Shown here one piece after another: positions 9,555 through 18,820 of a stretch of DNA of 64,000 nucleotides (position 1 is the first letter of the stretch; each line of letters starts with the position of its first letter). The stretch lies in NCBI RefSeq assembly GCF_008710275.1, contig NZ_VYQE01000001.1, forward strand, positions 682,001 through 746,000, given 5' to 3'. A program made the position numbers and the translations under genes. The notes beneath the pieces were generated by a model. That model ran no database searches. It worked only from the letters and a program-made list of their open reading frames with translations, and was not told the origin of the DNA. Origin of the DNA: Histidinibacterium aquaticum. GTDB taxonomy: Bacteria > Pseudomonadota > Alphaproteobacteria > Rhodobacterales > Rhodobacteraceae.

Positions 9555-11267
9555 ATGGCCCGCCACCTCATCACTTCCGCCCTGCCCTACATCAACGGCA
9601 TCAAGCACCTGGGGAACCTCGTGGGCAGCCAGCTGCCCGCCGACCTCTACGCCCGCTACCTGCGCGCGCGCGGTCACGAGGTGCTCTTCCTCTGCGCCAC
9701 CGACGAACACGGCACCCCGGCCGAGATCGCCGCGAAGAAGGCCGGCAAGTCCGTCGCCGACTACTGCGCCGAGCTGCACCAGGTGCAGGCCGAGCTCGCG
9801 CGGGGCTACGGCCTCTCCTTCGATCACTACGGGCGCTCCTCCTCCAAGGAGAACCACGCGCTCACCCAGCATTTCGCGGGCGTGCTGGCCGAGCAGGGCC
9901 TGATCCGCGAGGTCACCGAGACGCAGATGTACTCGCCGCAGGACGGCCGCTTCCTGCCCGACCGCTACATCGAGGGCACCTGCCCCAACTGCGGATTCGA
10001 GAGCGCGCGCGGCGACCAGTGCGACAACTGCACCAAGCAGCTCGACCCGGTGGACCTCATCGACGCGCATTCAACCATCTCGGGCGCCACCGATCTCGAA
10101 ATGCGCGAGACGACGCATCTCTACCTGCGCCAGTCCGCCATGAAGGACGAGCTGGAGCAGTGGATCGACACCCGCGAGGGCTGGCCGGTGCTCACCACCT
10201 CCATCGCCAAGAAGTGGCTCAACGACGGCGACGGGTTGCGCGACCGTGGCATCACCCGCGACCTCGACTGGGGCATCCCGGTCAAGAAGGGCACCGAGGA
10301 CTGGCCCGGCATGGAGGGCAAGGTTTTCTACGTCTGGTTCGACGCGCCCATCGAGTACATCGCCTGCGCGCAGGAATGGGTCGAGGCCGGCAAGGGCGAC
10401 GACTGGAAGAAGTGGTGGCGCACCGACAAGGGCGCGGACGACGTCACCTACACCCAGTTCATGGGCAAGGATAACGTCCCCTTCCACACGCTCAGCTTCC
10501 CGGCGACGATCCTGGGCTCCCGCGAGCCCTGGAAGCTCGTCGACTACATCAAGTCGTTCAACTACCTGAACTACGACGGTGGCCAGTTCTCGACCTCGCG
10601 CGGCCGCGGCGTCTTCATGGACCAGGCGCTGGAAATCCTGCCCGCCGACTACTGGCGCTGGTGGCTGCTGAGCCACGTCCCCGAGACCGCAGATTCCGAG
10701 TTCACCTGGGAGAGTTTCCAGTCCGGCGTGAACAAGGACCTGGCCGACGTGCTGGGCAACTTCGTCAGCCGCGTCACCAAGTTCTGCCGCTCCAAGTTCG
10801 GCGAGGCCGTGCCCTCGGGCGGCGAGGACCTGCCCGTCTCGCAGGAAGATCTGGACGATCTGGTCGAGAAGATCCGGACCTACGAGAAGCACATGGACGC
10901 CATCGAGATCCGCCGGGCGGCCGCGGCGCTGCGCTCGATCTGGGTCTGGGGCAACGAATACCTGCAGGAGGCCGCCCCCTGGGCCACCTATAAGGAGGAC
11001 CCGGACAAGGCCGCCGGCCAGATCCGCTTCGCCCTCAACCTGGCGCACCTCTACGGCGTGCTGTCGTCGCCTTTCATCCCGAATGCCTCGCTCGAAATCC
11101 GGGGGGCGCTCAACAGCCTCGACGACAGCTGGCCGACGGATGTGCCGGCGGCCCTGACGATGCTGCGTCCGAGCCATGCCTTCGAGGTGCCGGAGAACCT
11201 CTTCACGAAGATCACCGACGACCAGCGCGACGAGTGGCAGGCCCGCTTCGCAGGCAAGCGGGACTGA
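9555..11267 (+). CDS. metG: Methionyl-tRNA synthetase
   Basis: 570-residue class I aminoacyl-tRNA synthetase that charges tRNA-Met. Visible: the HIGH-like signature [11 protein letters not shown] at the N-terminus, the zinc-binding insertion [17 protein letters not shown], the substrate-binding [12 protein letters not shown] and the KMSKS-position loop QFSTSRGRG. The FSTS form replaces canonical KMSKS, but from memory it is usual in Rhodobacteraceae MetG, so it is not a defect. The anticodon-binding helical domain follows. No C-terminal tRNA-binding (EMAP-like) domain is present. The start ATG 9555 gives the classical [12 protein letters not shown] beginning. Confidence 0.97.
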   Translation: MARHLITSALPYINGIKHLGNLVGSQLPADLYARYLRARGHEVLFLCATDEHGTPAEIAAKKAGKSVADYCAELHQVQAELARGYGLSFDHYGRSSSKENHALTQHFAGVLAEQGLIREVTETQMYSPQDGRFLPDRYIEGTCPNCGFESARGDQCDNCTKQLDPVDLIDAHSTISGATDLEMRETTHLYLRQSAMKDELEQWIDTREGWPVLTTSIAKKWLNDGDGLRDRGITRDLDWGIPVKKGTEDWPGMEGKVFYVWFDAPIEYIACAQEWVEAGKGDDWKKWWRTDKGADDVTYTQFMGKDNVPFHTLSFPATILGSREPWKLVDYIKSFNYLNYDGGQFSTSRGRGVFMDQALEILPADYWRWWLLSHVPETADSEFTWESFQSGVNKDLADVLGNFVSRVTKFCRSKFGEAVPSGGEDLPVSQEDLDDLVEKIRTYEKHMDAIEIRRAAAALRSIWVWGNEYLQEAAPWATYKEDPDKAAGQIRFALNLAHLYGVLSSPFIPNASLEIRGALNSLDDSWPTDVPAALTMLRPSHAFEVPENLFTKITDDQRDEWQARFAGKRD

Positions 11268-11270
11268 GGG

Positions 11271-11459
11271 TCAGGCCCGCGCCCGGCCTCCGGCCAGGCC
11301 CCGGCGGCCGGTCATGGCGGCAAGTCGCGCAGCGACACGGCGGACACCGGTGGGACGCGTGCCGGCCGACAGGCTGTCCATCCGCGCCATGGCGAGATCC
11401 GCCATGGCGGTTCGCGTCTCGGTGCCGCGCGGCGTGACGACGTTGTAGATCGGGATCAT
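11271..11459 (-). CDS. Small basic protein of unknown function
   Basis: 62-residue ORF, MIPIYNVVTPRGTETRT... ending in an Arg/Ala/Gly-rich tail. ATG 11459 has a strong Shine-Dalgarno-like GGACGGAGGG just upstream; the longer frame upstream lacks these signs. It is convergent with metG (stops 3 bases apart). Its first residues resemble those of the next small ORF (MMPIIRPLRVPPR), suggesting two diverged copies. Small Arg-rich proteins next to LysR genes are common in Rhodobacteraceae (DUF1127-like), but I cannot place this one firmly. Confidence 0.55.
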   Translation of the reverse strand: MIPIYNVVTPRGTETRTAMADLAMARMDSLSAGTRPTGVRRVAARLAAMTGRRGLAGGRARA

Positions 11460-11563
11460 CTCGGCCCTCCGTCCTTGTTCCAGTATTGCCCCGTAGGATG
11501 TGTTGCGGAGGCAGCATCTCCAGTGCGCCGCACCGCAGCGAATGTGCGGTGACGCACGGTGCC

Positions 11564-11773
11564 TCAGGCCCGCGCCGCGAGCGGGGCGGCGGGGCGCGGC
11601 GTGATCGGATCCGCACCGGACCGCGTACGTCCGAGCAGCGCGGCCCTGATCCGCAGGAGGCGGCGTCGGCGTGCCCATTTCCGGTGGCTCGCGATCCGTC
11701 GGCGGATGATCTCGCACTCCGGGACAGGTGCTGCCCGGGGCGGGACTCGTAGCGGTCGGATGATCGGCATCAT
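11564..11773 (-). CDS. Small Arg-rich protein (DUF1127-like?)
   Basis: 69-residue ORF beginning MMPIIRPLRV with AGAGGAG 7 bases before ATG 11773. The centre is very basic (IIRRRIASHRKWARRRRLLR), like DUF1127-type small RNA-associated proteins, though the typical 'RDIGL' ending is absent. It lies about 100 bases from the divergent LysR gene, so both may share a regulatory region, and about 100 bases upstream of the next small ORF in the same direction. Real coding status is likely but not certain. Confidence 0.5.
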   Translation of the reverse strand: MMPIIRPLRVPPRAAPVPECEIIRRRIASHRKWARRRRLLRIRAALLGRTRSGADPITPRPAAPLAARA

Positions 11774-11877
11774 GTCTCTGCTCCTCTTGGATTTGAAAGC
11801 GTTATTCGGCTTACCTCCAAGATGAGCGCAGCAAGCGCTCTTGAATACTGGCACTCCAGGCAACTAGAATTCCGAAA

Positions 11878-12699
11878 ATGAAACCCTCGGCCTCTCTCGA
11901 TGATCTGGCGCTGTTCTTGGCGGTCGCCGACACCGGATCGCTCTCGGGCGCGGCCGAGCTCACCCGCACGCCCCTGCCCACCCTCTCCCGACGGATGACC
12001 GGGCTCGAGCGCCGCTTGGGGCGCAGGCTCTTCCTGCGGGGCCGGCAGGGATACAAGCTCACGGCCGAGGGCCGCGCGCTGGCGGAAGAGGTCGGCGAGC
12101 TGCGCACCGTGGCCCGCCGCGCCGACCGTTGGGTGGAGAGTACGCAGCGCCCGCGGGTCCGCATCACCGCCGGGGTCTGGACCTCGCGCCTGCTGGCCCG
12201 CCGCATCGCGGAGTTCTGGAGCCCGGACTCCGACTGGATCCCGGAATTCCTGCCCACCTCCTCGATGGTCGACATCGCCCGGCGCGAGGCGGACATCGGG
12301 CTGCGGAACGGCCCGCCCGAGCAGCCCTGGCTCGCCCGGCAACGCGCGGGGCGGGTCACGGTCTCGGTCTACGCGACCTCGGAGGCGGTCGAGGGTTACA
12401 TCGCCACCCACCGCGACGGGACGGCAACCCCCTCGCAGCGCTGGCTCCGCGCGCATCGGGGCGACCGGATCGTGACGACCGCCGTCGACCCGCGTCTCTG
12501 CCTAGATCTCGCCCGCGCCGGCGTGGGCCGGATCGCCCTGCCAGACGAGATCGGCGCGGACGAGCCGCTGCTCCGCCGTGTTGAGGGACCGATCGAGGAG
12601 CTTGCCCACGACCGCTGGATCGTGAGCCACGCCGAGGCCCGGCACGATCCGCCGATCCGGGCCGCCCTCGATGCCCTCGCCCGGATGCTCACCCCGTAG
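11878..12699 (+). CDS. LysR-family transcriptional regulator
   Basis: 273-residue regulator. The N-terminal winged HTH (residues ~6-65) reads LALFLAVADTGSLSGAAE...LPTLSRRMTGLERRLGRRLF, the standard LysR pattern. The effector domain is short and somewhat diverged. ATG 11878 is the first in frame. The gene is divergent from the two small Arg-rich ORFs, the usual LysR layout, so those may be its targets; that is inference from position only. Confidence 0.88.
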   Translation: MKPSASLDDLALFLAVADTGSLSGAAELTRTPLPTLSRRMTGLERRLGRRLFLRGRQGYKLTAEGRALAEEVGELRTVARRADRWVESTQRPRVRITAGVWTSRLLARRIAEFWSPDSDWIPEFLPTSSMVDIARREADIGLRNGPPEQPWLARQRAGRVTVSVYATSEAVEGYIATHRDGTATPSQRWLRAHRGDRIVTTAVDPRLCLDLARAGVGRIALPDEIGADEPLLRRVEGPIEELAHDRWIVSHAEARHDPPIRAALDALARMLTP

Positions 12700-12766
12700 G
12701 GTGCGTTTTCAACGCACCTAAAACGTAATGATTACAAAACCTTGACCCATCGTCCAAATTTGGACG
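12700..12766. terminator. Hairpin and palindrome between convergent lysR and asnB
   Basis: Two inverted repeats lie in this short gap. GGTGCGTT-TTC-AACGCACC (12700-12718) is an 8-bp stem that starts at the LysR stop; similar GTGCGTT/AACGCAC hairpins recur between genes in this family. A perfect 16-bp palindrome, CGTCCAAATTTGGACG, occupies 12751-12766 just before the asnB stop. Neither has a clear T tract. Termination for the two convergent genes is the likeliest role. Confidence 0.5.
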
Positions 12767-12773
12767 CCCGCAC

Positions 12774-14306
12774 TCAGTCTGCCGGAACAGCCACCCGATC
12801 CGCACTGTCCCAGGTCCCGGCATTCTCGAGAATCCGCTCCGGGTCCTGGTAGGCCTCTCGCAGAAGCCGCTCGTAGAGCGCCCCCTCCGCCGCGCGGTCG
12901 ACCTCATCGAAACCCGTGAGCCGCTGCAGCGCCCCGGTCAGGGCGTCGACGGTGCCCGAGCCCTCGTCGAACTGCGCCTTCTTCCGCCAGACGAGGCGCG
13001 TCGGCAGCAGGTCCGCGCAGGCCTTCCGGAGGATCCACTTCTCGGTGGTCTCTCCGGTCGCCTCCTCAGCCTCCGGATCGGTCCGGCAGAGCTTCAGCGC
13101 CGCCGGGATCGACTGGGCGAAGTCGATCAGCTCCCGGTCGAGGAAGGGGGTCCGCGCCTCCAGGCTCTCGGCCATGGTCACCCGGTCGACCCGCTGAAGG
13201 TTGATGTTGTGCATCGTCCCCAGCGACCGCGTCAGCTCGTCCGCCAGCGCACGCGGGTCGTCCACGTACTCGTGGTGGTAGGTGTAGCCGGCAAAGAGCT
13301 CGTCCGCGCCCTCCCCGGTCAGCACCGCCTTCACCTCCGCCCGCGCCAGCCGCGCGGCGAAGAGCGTGGGGATGGCGGACCTCACGAGGTCCACGTCCGC
13401 GCTCTCCAGGTGGTAGATGACGTGCCTCAGGTTTTCCGCGAGATCCTCCGCCGTGAAGACATACTCGCGGTGGTCCGAGCCGATGTGCTCCGCCACCATC
13501 CGCGCCGCCAGCAGGTCGGGCGAGCCCTCGGTGCCAACCGAGAACGTCTTGAGCGGACCCTTGCCCTGGTCCGTCCGGACCCTCTGCGCGATGGCCGCGA
13601 TGATCGAACTGTCGAGCCCGCCGGAGAGGAAGGCGCCGACCTCCACGTCGGCGACCATCCACTTCGCGACCGCCTCTTCCAGCACCAGCCGCAGCTCGGC
13701 GGCGGTGCGGTCGATGTCGGTGCCTGGCTCCAGCTCCGCCGCGCCATGGGGCGTGCGGTACCATTGCCGCCAGCCGGCCTCGCTGTCGTAGAGCGTGCCC
13801 GGCGGGATCGCCTCGATGGACTCGACCGCGACCCCGTCGAAGGCCTTGAGCTCGGAGGCGAAGGCGTAGCCCTCCCCTATCCGCGCGAGGTAGAGAGGCT
13901 TGATCCCCAGCGGGTCGCGCGCCGCCACGATCCTGTTCCGCGTCGCCAAAACGAAGGCGAACATCCCGTCGAGCCGCGAGATCCAGCGCGCCTCTCCCGA
14001 GCGGAAGAGATGGAGGATCGTCTCGCTGTCGCTCTGCGTCTCGAAAGCCGAGGCCCCGAGGATCGCCCGAAGGTCCCGGTGATTATAGATCTCGCCGTTG
14101 GCGATGAGCATCTCGCTCGACTGGTAGATCGGCTGGGCCCCGTCCTCGGGCCCGATGATCGACAGCCGGCAATGCGCCATGACGACCGGCGCGTTCTCCA
14201 GCGTCGCCACCTCCACCGCGTCCGGTCCCCTGTGGGCGATCTTCCGGATCATCGACCCGGCCAACTCCTCGTCACCGACGTTCCAGAGGCAGACGAACCC
14301 GCACAT
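12774..14306 (-). CDS. asnB: Glutamine-dependent asparagine synthetase
   Basis: 510-residue AsnB: converts aspartate, glutamine and ATP to asparagine. ATG 14306 is chosen because it places the N-terminal nucleophile directly after Met (MCGFVCLWN), as the class II glutamine amidotransferase requires, with GAAGGGAACTGAG upstream. HRGPDA, SRLDGMFAF and the PP-loop AFLSGGLDSSIIAAIA (about residue 230) of the synthetase domain are visible, as is the late EGADELFAGYTYH. It begins 1 base after the stop of the AI-2E permease gene, so both are probably cotranscribed. Confidence 0.93.
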   Translation of the reverse strand: MCGFVCLWNVGDEELAGSMIRKIAHRGPDAVEVATLENAPVVMAHCRLSIIGPEDGAQPIYQSSEMLIANGEIYNHRDLRAILGASAFETQSDSETILHLFRSGEARWISRLDGMFAFVLATRNRIVAARDPLGIKPLYLARIGEGYAFASELKAFDGVAVESIEAIPPGTLYDSEAGWRQWYRTPHGAAELEPGTDIDRTAAELRLVLEEAVAKWMVADVEVGAFLSGGLDSSIIAAIAQRVRTDQGKGPLKTFSVGTEGSPDLLAARMVAEHIGSDHREYVFTAEDLAENLRHVIYHLESADVDLVRSAIPTLFAARLARAEVKAVLTGEGADELFAGYTYHHEYVDDPRALADELTRSLGTMHNINLQRVDRVTMAESLEARTPFLDRELIDFAQSIPAALKLCRTDPEAEEATGETTEKWILRKACADLLPTRLVWRKKAQFDEGSGTVDALTGALQRLTGFDEVDRAAEGALYERLLREAYQDPERILENAGTWDSADRVAVPAD

Positions 14307-14307
14307 C

Positions 14308-15414
14308 TCAGTTCCCTTCGCAGTCCCTGTCCTCTTCCAGCACGACGGCATCGAGACAGTCGTACGAGGTCCTGTCGCTCATCAGCAAGGCCAGCGGCCT
14401 GAGTTCCTGGACATGCGCGGCGGCAATCAGGATCGCGATCATCACCGGCACCCCGAGCAGCGTCCCGGGCAGGCCCCAGATCCAGCCCCAAAGCAGGATC
14501 GACACCAGGATCACGAGCGGCGACAGCGCCACCTGCCGGCCCTGGAACTTGGGATCGACGTAGTTGCCGATGATCTGCTCGATCACGAAGAGCCCGCCGC
14601 CGATCAGCAGCGCCGTCGACCAGTCCTTGGTCAGCAGCGCGTAGAGCACGGGGAGGAGCCCGGAGACGACGGAGCCTAGGTTCGGGACAAAGCTCAGCAG
14701 GAAGGTCAGCAGCCCCCAGACCAGCAGCAGGTCGAGATCGAAGAGCCAGAGCCAGCCGACGTAGAGCGCCGCCGTCACCAGCCCCATCGCGGCCCGGGCC
14801 ATGAGGTAGAGCCGCAGCTTGTGGGCGATGATCTCGGTCGCCGAACGGCAGGCCCGGCCGCGGTCGCTGTCGGTCGCGGCAGAGAGCTTCTTGGTCCATT
14901 GCGGGGCCTCTGCCAGCATCATCAGCACCAGGAAGACCGAGATCACCAGACCGGCGAGCCCGGCCGCCGTCCAGTTGACCATGGTCTGCGCGACGCTGGA
15001 GGCGATCTGCATCGACCGGTCGGCGAGGTTCGACAGCAGCGGCTCGATCTGCACGCCAAGCAGCTCGCGGTCGGCAAGACCGGCATTCTGCATGAGCTGG
15101 TCGGTGCGCTCGGGGAGATCAGAGAACTCCGCCGCGATCTGCCGCCCGCCGATCCAGAAGCCGAAGCCGAAAAGCGCGAAGATGGCGAGCACGACCGCGA
15201 GGGCGGCCATAAGACCCAGCCATTTGAGCGGGCGCGGCATCCGGTCGGAAATCCACCGCGCGATCGGGGCGACGACCAGCGACAGGAACAGGGCAAAGAC
15301 CACGGGCACCAGCACGGGCGTCATCGCGCGCAAGGCCAAGCCGGTGACGATGATCGCCACGGTCGCGAGCAGCCAGGCCCGAAGTGTGCCGTTGTCCTTG
15401 AGAGGTCGTTCCAC
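14308..15414 (-). CDS. AI-2E family transporter (PerM-like)
   Basis: 368-residue membrane protein with about eight hydrophobic segments, including the N-terminal pair, a long soluble part with SDLPERTDQLMQNAG, and the conserved GNYVDPKFQGRQVALSPLVI near the C-terminus that marks the AI-2E/PerM (DUF20) family. The GTG at 15414 is preceded by AAGGGGCAACCA; a longer open frame upstream is Arg-rich and unlike the family. Members export small molecules or ions; the substrate here is unknown. It is upstream of asnB with a 1-base gap. Confidence 0.88.
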   Translation of the reverse strand: MERPLKDNGTLRAWLLATVAIIVTGLALRAMTPVLVPVVFALFLSLVVAPIARWISDRMPRPLKWLGLMAALAVVLAIFALFGFGFWIGGRQIAAEFSDLPERTDQLMQNAGLADRELLGVQIEPLLSNLADRSMQIASSVAQTMVNWTAAGLAGLVISVFLVLMMLAEAPQWTKKLSAATDSDRGRACRSATEIIAHKLRLYLMARAAMGLVTAALYVGWLWLFDLDLLLVWGLLTFLLSFVPNLGSVVSGLLPVLYALLTKDWSTALLIGGGLFVIEQIIGNYVDPKFQGRQVALSPLVILVSILLWGWIWGLPGTLLGVPVMIAILIAAAHVQELRPLALLMSDRTSYDCLDAVVLEEDRDCEGN

Positions 15415-15551
15415 TGGTTGCCCCTTTTCATGCCAATGCCGGGCGCGGACCGGGGTCCGCGCTCTCGACCTCGTGAGGACAGCGCACGGCACGCGCGGCG
15501 GTTCCACCGAAGGGACTTGATCGGCGTCGGAAGCGCGGCTCTCATCGCGTC

Positions 15552-16145
15552 ATGGCGAAACGTCCGCTGGATGATGCAGAAGAGGTCGAGGTGACCTCGC
15601 GCGCCGCCCTGCGCGATTGGCTGGCTGCGCATCACGGGCGGGAGCGCGGCGTCTGGCTCGTCACCTGGAAGAAGGCGCATGCGGACCGCTATGTCTCCAC
15701 CGGCGAGATCGTGCGCGAGTGCTTGGCCTTCGGATGGGTCGACAGCCTGACGCGCGGCAAGGACGCCGACCGTTCGATGCTCTGGATCTCGCCGCGCAAG
15801 CCCGGCTCGAACTGGAGCCGCGTGAACAAGGCGCTCATGGCGGAGCTGGAGGCCGAGGGCCTGATGACGGAGGCCGGCCGCGCAACGGTCGCGCGCGCCA
15901 GGGCGGACGGCACCTGGACGGCGCTCGACGATGTGGAGAATCTCGTTGTCCCGCCGGACCTGCAGGCCGCCTTCGACGGCGCGCCGGGAACGGAGACCGT
16001 GTGGCAGGACTACCCGCGCTCGGTGAAACGCGCCGCGCTCGAACAGCTCCTGAACGCCAAGCGACCGGCCACGCGGGAGAAGCGCATCGTGGCAATCCTC
16101 GAGGCGGCGCGCGCCGGCGAGCGCCCGTTCCAGTGGCGCGCCTGA
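15552..16145 (+). CDS. YdeI/OmpD-associated family protein
   Basis: 197 residues. It matches the YdeI (bacteriocin-protection, OmpD-associated) family: N-terminal RAALRDWLAAHHGRERGVWLV, then ECLAFGWVDSLTRG, SMLWISPRKPGSNWSRVNK, and the C-terminal FDGAPGTETVWQDYPRSVKRAALEQL. The biochemical role is not established in the family. ATG 15552 is near the gene's promoter region, which it shares with the divergent AI-2E gene. It is convergent with the protease gene, 10 bases apart. Confidence 0.88.
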   Translation: MAKRPLDDAEEVEVTSRAALRDWLAAHHGRERGVWLVTWKKAHADRYVSTGEIVRECLAFGWVDSLTRGKDADRSMLWISPRKPGSNWSRVNKALMAELEAEGLMTEAGRATVARARADGTWTALDDVENLVVPPDLQAAFDGAPGTETVWQDYPRSVKRAALEQLLNAKRPATREKRIVAILEAARAGERPFQWRA

Positions 16146-16155
16146 CCGCTCCGGT

Positions 16156-17274
16156 TCAGCCTTCCACCAGCTCCATTTCGACGGTGCGCTCCGAGCGCCC
16201 CGAGCGCAGGGTCACCGTCACGCTCTCGCCCGGCTCCCGCGAGTCGAGCGCGGCGAAGAAATCGTCGAGCCCTTCCAGCGGCTCGCCGTCGAGCGCGGTC
16301 AGAACGTCGCCGGGCACGATCCGCCCCGCCCGGTCCAGCCTCGCGCCCTCAAGTCCGGCCTCGGCCGCCGGGCTCCCCGGAACGGTACCGAGCACGAGAA
16401 CCCCCTCGAGGCCCTGCCGGTTGACCGCTGCATTCACCCGGCTGTCGACCTCGATGCCGAGGGAGGGCGGGGTGTACCGGCCGCTCTCGATAAGCTGCGG
16501 CACCACCCGCCGGACGGTCCCCACGGGCACGGCGAAGCCGATCCCGGCGGAGGCGCCGGAGGGCGAATAGATCGCGGTGTTGACCCCGATGAGCCGCCCG
16601 GCGCTGTCCAGCAGCGGGCCGCCGGAGTTGCCGGGATTGATCGCGGCATCGGTCTGGATGAGTCCGCGGATCGTCCGCCCGGTCCGCGAGGGAAGCTCTC
16701 GGTCGAGGGCGGAGACGATGCCCGTCGTGAGGGTCCAGTCGAGGCCGAAGGGGTTGCCGATCGCCAGCACGCCCTGCCCGACCTCGAGATCGCGCGAGCG
16801 TCCGACCTGGAGCGGCTCGGGCAGGTCCTCGGCCCGGATCCGCAGCACCGCGAGATCGTGCGCCGCGTCGCGCCCCACCAGCCGCGCCTCGACACTGCGC
16901 CCGTCGGCAAGCGCCACGGTCGCCGTCGAGCGCCCGCCGACCACGTGATCGTTGGTGACAATGTGTCCCCGGTCGTCCCAGAGGAAGCCCGAGCCGGATC
17001 CCGCCGGCTGCTCGTAGCTTCGCCGGGTCCAGGGATCGACCACGGTGTCGGCGGTGGAAATCGCGACGACGCTCTCGCGCGCCGACTGGAAGAGCGAGAT
17101 CGTCGTCCGCTCGGTGTCGGTCAGCGGCAAAGGCGGCACGACGATTTCGGGCTCGGCCTGGGCGAGCCCCGCGCGATACCCCGCCGCCCCGCCCGCCAGA
17201 CCGGCGGCGAGGACCAGCACGAGAAGGGCGGTGAGCCGTCCCCGTAGGCGTCCTTTTGGTCTCCGAGATGTCAT
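16156..17274 (-). CDS. HtrA/DegP-like serine protease (S1C) with one PDZ domain
   Basis: 372-residue membrane-anchored protease. One N-terminal transmembrane helix (LTALLVLVLAAGLAGGAAG) leads to a periplasmic trypsin-like domain with the complete triad: His in VTNDHVVGG, Asp in AHDLAVLR and Ser in NPGNSGGPLL. A single C-terminal PDZ domain ends with SVTVTLRSGRSERTVEMEL. One PDZ and one anchor make it DegS-like in layout. ATG 17274 was preferred over an upstream ATG because the protein then starts MTSRRPKG just before the anchor. Divergent from the transglycosylase, sharing an ~80-base promoter gap. Confidence 0.9.
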   Translation of the reverse strand: MTSRRPKGRLRGRLTALLVLVLAAGLAGGAAGYRAGLAQAEPEIVVPPLPLTDTERTTISLFQSARESVVAISTADTVVDPWTRRSYEQPAGSGSGFLWDDRGHIVTNDHVVGGRSTATVALADGRSVEARLVGRDAAHDLAVLRIRAEDLPEPLQVGRSRDLEVGQGVLAIGNPFGLDWTLTTGIVSALDRELPSRTGRTIRGLIQTDAAINPGNSGGPLLDSAGRLIGVNTAIYSPSGASAGIGFAVPVGTVRRVVPQLIESGRYTPPSLGIEVDSRVNAAVNRQGLEGVLVLGTVPGSPAAEAGLEGARLDRAGRIVPGDVLTALDGEPLEGLDDFFAALDSREPGESVTVTLRSGRSERTVEMELVEG

Positions 17275-17357
17275 CCTCGCGCGAAGTAAGCTTGCTGGAT
17301 CGCTTCGCCAAGCCATGTTAGCCCAAGAATAACGCCATTTTTTCCGGAGCCCGCTTC

Positions 17358-18164
17358 ATGCGCCGTCTCGCCATCGCTTTCGCCTTCCTCTCCGCCACCG
17401 CCGTTCATGCCGCGCCCTGCATCACCAGCCAGGGCGAATTCGGCTCCTACAAACAGGCTCTCGGGCAAGAGGCCCAGGCTGCCGGAGTCGGCCAGCGCGG
17501 CATGCAGGCGCTCCAGCAGGCGCAGCTCTCGGGCGTCACCTGGCGGTTCGAATCGAACCCCTCGAGCCAGACCGGCACCTCCTATAGCGACCCGGCGACA
17601 TTCCTGACCCGCCGGTTCTCCAGCGTCGACAGCTTCGTGTCGAACGCCCGCAGCCGACTGAACAACAACGCCTCGTTCTACGACGCCATCGAACGCGCCT
17701 ACGGCGTCCCGGGCGAGCTGCTGGTGTCCATCTGGGGCTACGAGACGAGCTGGGGCGGCTACACGGGCGAGACCCCCGTCGTGGGCGGCGCGGTAACGCT
17801 CGCCTCCTACTGCCGCCGCCATCCGCGCTTCGAGGACGACGCCATCGCGGCGCTGCAACTCGTCGACCGCGGTGTGATCTCGTCCAACACCACCGGCGGC
17901 CCCTCGGGCGAACTCGGCCACATGCAGTTCCTCTCCGGCAACTGGGTCCGCTACGGCGTCGACGGCAACGGCGACGGCCGGGCCGACCCCTACAACGCGG
18001 GCGATGCTCTGGCCTCGGCGGCCAACATGCTGCGCGCCAACGGCTGGCAGGCCGGTCAGCCCTACGGCGAGGGCACCGCGAACTTCCGCGCCCTCTCCGC
18101 CTGGAACGACAGCGGCAACTACCAGCGCGCCATCGTCTACGCCGCCCAGCGCGTCGCCAACTGA
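17358..18164 (+). CDS. Lytic murein transglycosylase (MltB/Slt family)
   Basis: 268 residues with a clear signal peptide (MRRLAIAFAFLSATAVHA). The catalytic domain has IWGYETSWGGYTGE, where the Glu is the catalytic acid of the MltB-type fold, then GELGHMQFLSGNWVRYGVDGNGDG and ALASAANMLRANGW, typical of family 3 (MltB). It cleaves peptidoglycan to 1,6-anhydromuropeptides in the periplasm. No lipobox is seen, so it is soluble rather than a lipoprotein. A hairpin follows the stop. Confidence 0.92.
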   Translation: MRRLAIAFAFLSATAVHAAPCITSQGEFGSYKQALGQEAQAAGVGQRGMQALQQAQLSGVTWRFESNPSSQTGTSYSDPATFLTRRFSSVDSFVSNARSRLNNNASFYDAIERAYGVPGELLVSIWGYETSWGGYTGETPVVGGAVTLASYCRRHPRFEDDAIAALQLVDRGVISSNTTGGPSGELGHMQFLSGNWVRYGVDGNGDGRADPYNAGDALASAANMLRANGWQAGQPYGEGTANFRALSAWNDSGNYQRAIVYAAQRVAN

Positions 18165-18178
18165 TCCACGCACGGTCT

Positions 18179-18210
18179 AACGTCCGGCCCTCTTACGCGG
18201 GCCGGACGTT
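18179..18210. terminator. Terminator-like hairpin after the transglycosylase
   Basis: A 12-bp perfect stem (18179-18190 with 18199-18210, 8-base loop) begins 15 bases after the stop codon. No T tract follows, so it may be a Rho-independent terminator of weak type or an mRNA 3'-end stabiliser. Confidence 0.65.
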
Positions 18211-18246
18211 GCGCTATCCTCTGTCCGACTCGCGACGGAGTTTCCC

Positions 18247-18516
18247 ATGTCCCGATACCGTGACCGGCTGCGCCTGCTGCCCTATGCCGGGGCCGCGCTC
18301 CTGCTTCTCGTCCCCGCCATCGCCATGCAGCTGACCGAGGCCGTCCGCTGGAGCCCGGCCGACTTCGGTGTCGCCTCCGGACTGCTCTTCCTCATGGCCT
18401 TCGGGGCCGAGTCCGCGCTGAGACGCGACGGGCCTCCCGTGTCGCGCGGCCTCGCCCTCGCCTGCGTCCTGGCCGCGGGGGCCACGGTCTGGGCCCTCCT
18501 CGCCGTCGCCGGCTGA
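18247..18516 (+). CDS. Small three-helix membrane protein, unknown
   Basis: 89 residues with three hydrophobic segments (about 11-28, 37-55 and 68-88) joined by short charged loops; MSRYRDRLRLLPYAG at the start is basic and would sit in the cytoplasm. CGACGGAG precedes ATG 18247. I recognise no family. It is the last backbone gene before the island and has normal high-GC composition. Confidence 0.65.
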   Translation: MSRYRDRLRLLPYAGAALLLLVPAIAMQLTEAVRWSPADFGVASGLLFLMAFGAESALRRDGPPVSRGLALACVLAAGATVWALLAVAG

Positions 18517-18547
18517 GGTGCCCCGTTCATCGCTGAAGATCTCGGAA

Positions 18548-18606
18548 TGGTGCCCGCGGCCGGACTCGAACCGGCACGGCCTTTCGGCCTAGAGATTTTA
18601 AGTCTC
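18548..18606 (-). other. Displaced 3' fragment of tRNA-Leu (left attachment site)
   Basis: On the minus strand this is a tRNA-Leu from the anticodon stem to CCA: GAGACTTAAAATCTC (anticodon loop with UAA), variable arm GGCC-GAAA-GGCC, T arm GGTTCGAGTCC and GCGGGCACCA. The D arm and 5' acceptor strand are missing; beyond the anticodon stem the sequence is unrelated. It duplicates the 3' two thirds of the intact tRNA at 56345-56428, with identical first 31 and last 17 bases and a different variable arm. That is what is left when an element integrates into a tRNA 3' end and brings its own replacement. Confidence 0.88.
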
Positions 18607-18705
18607 GCTTGATGTAAGAAAAATCAGCACCTTGGCCCGAACCGTTCCCAAGAACATTGGCGGAACCTAATGTGAATGTGGGAACAGCACACTGCAGCGT
18701 CCTAA
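18607..18705. repeat. Left element end (arm-type region, copy 1)
   Basis: About 100 bases directly after the tRNA fragment that are strongly similar to 22378-22478: both have TGATGT, ATCAGC, CCTT and then CCGTTCCCAAGAAC, and later GTGGGAAC. GTTCCCA is at 18644-18650 and its reverse complement TGGGAAC at 18679-18685. These look like integrase arm sites of an attachment region. The remaining bases to 18820 show no gene. Confidence 0.65.
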
Positions 18706-18820
18706 CCCATGCAGCAAGCTCCCCTGGCCATGGGAAAAATGCGTTGGGACATGAGAGCTTGATTTTCCGGGCCGGGGAGACAGAGGATATGTAGACTATT
18801 TTGTTCGGGGAGTTCAGCGA

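Noticed and set aside
9555-11267. Apparently non-canonical KMSKS in metG
   Set aside because: From memory, the FSTS form is normal in related MetG proteins; not a defect.
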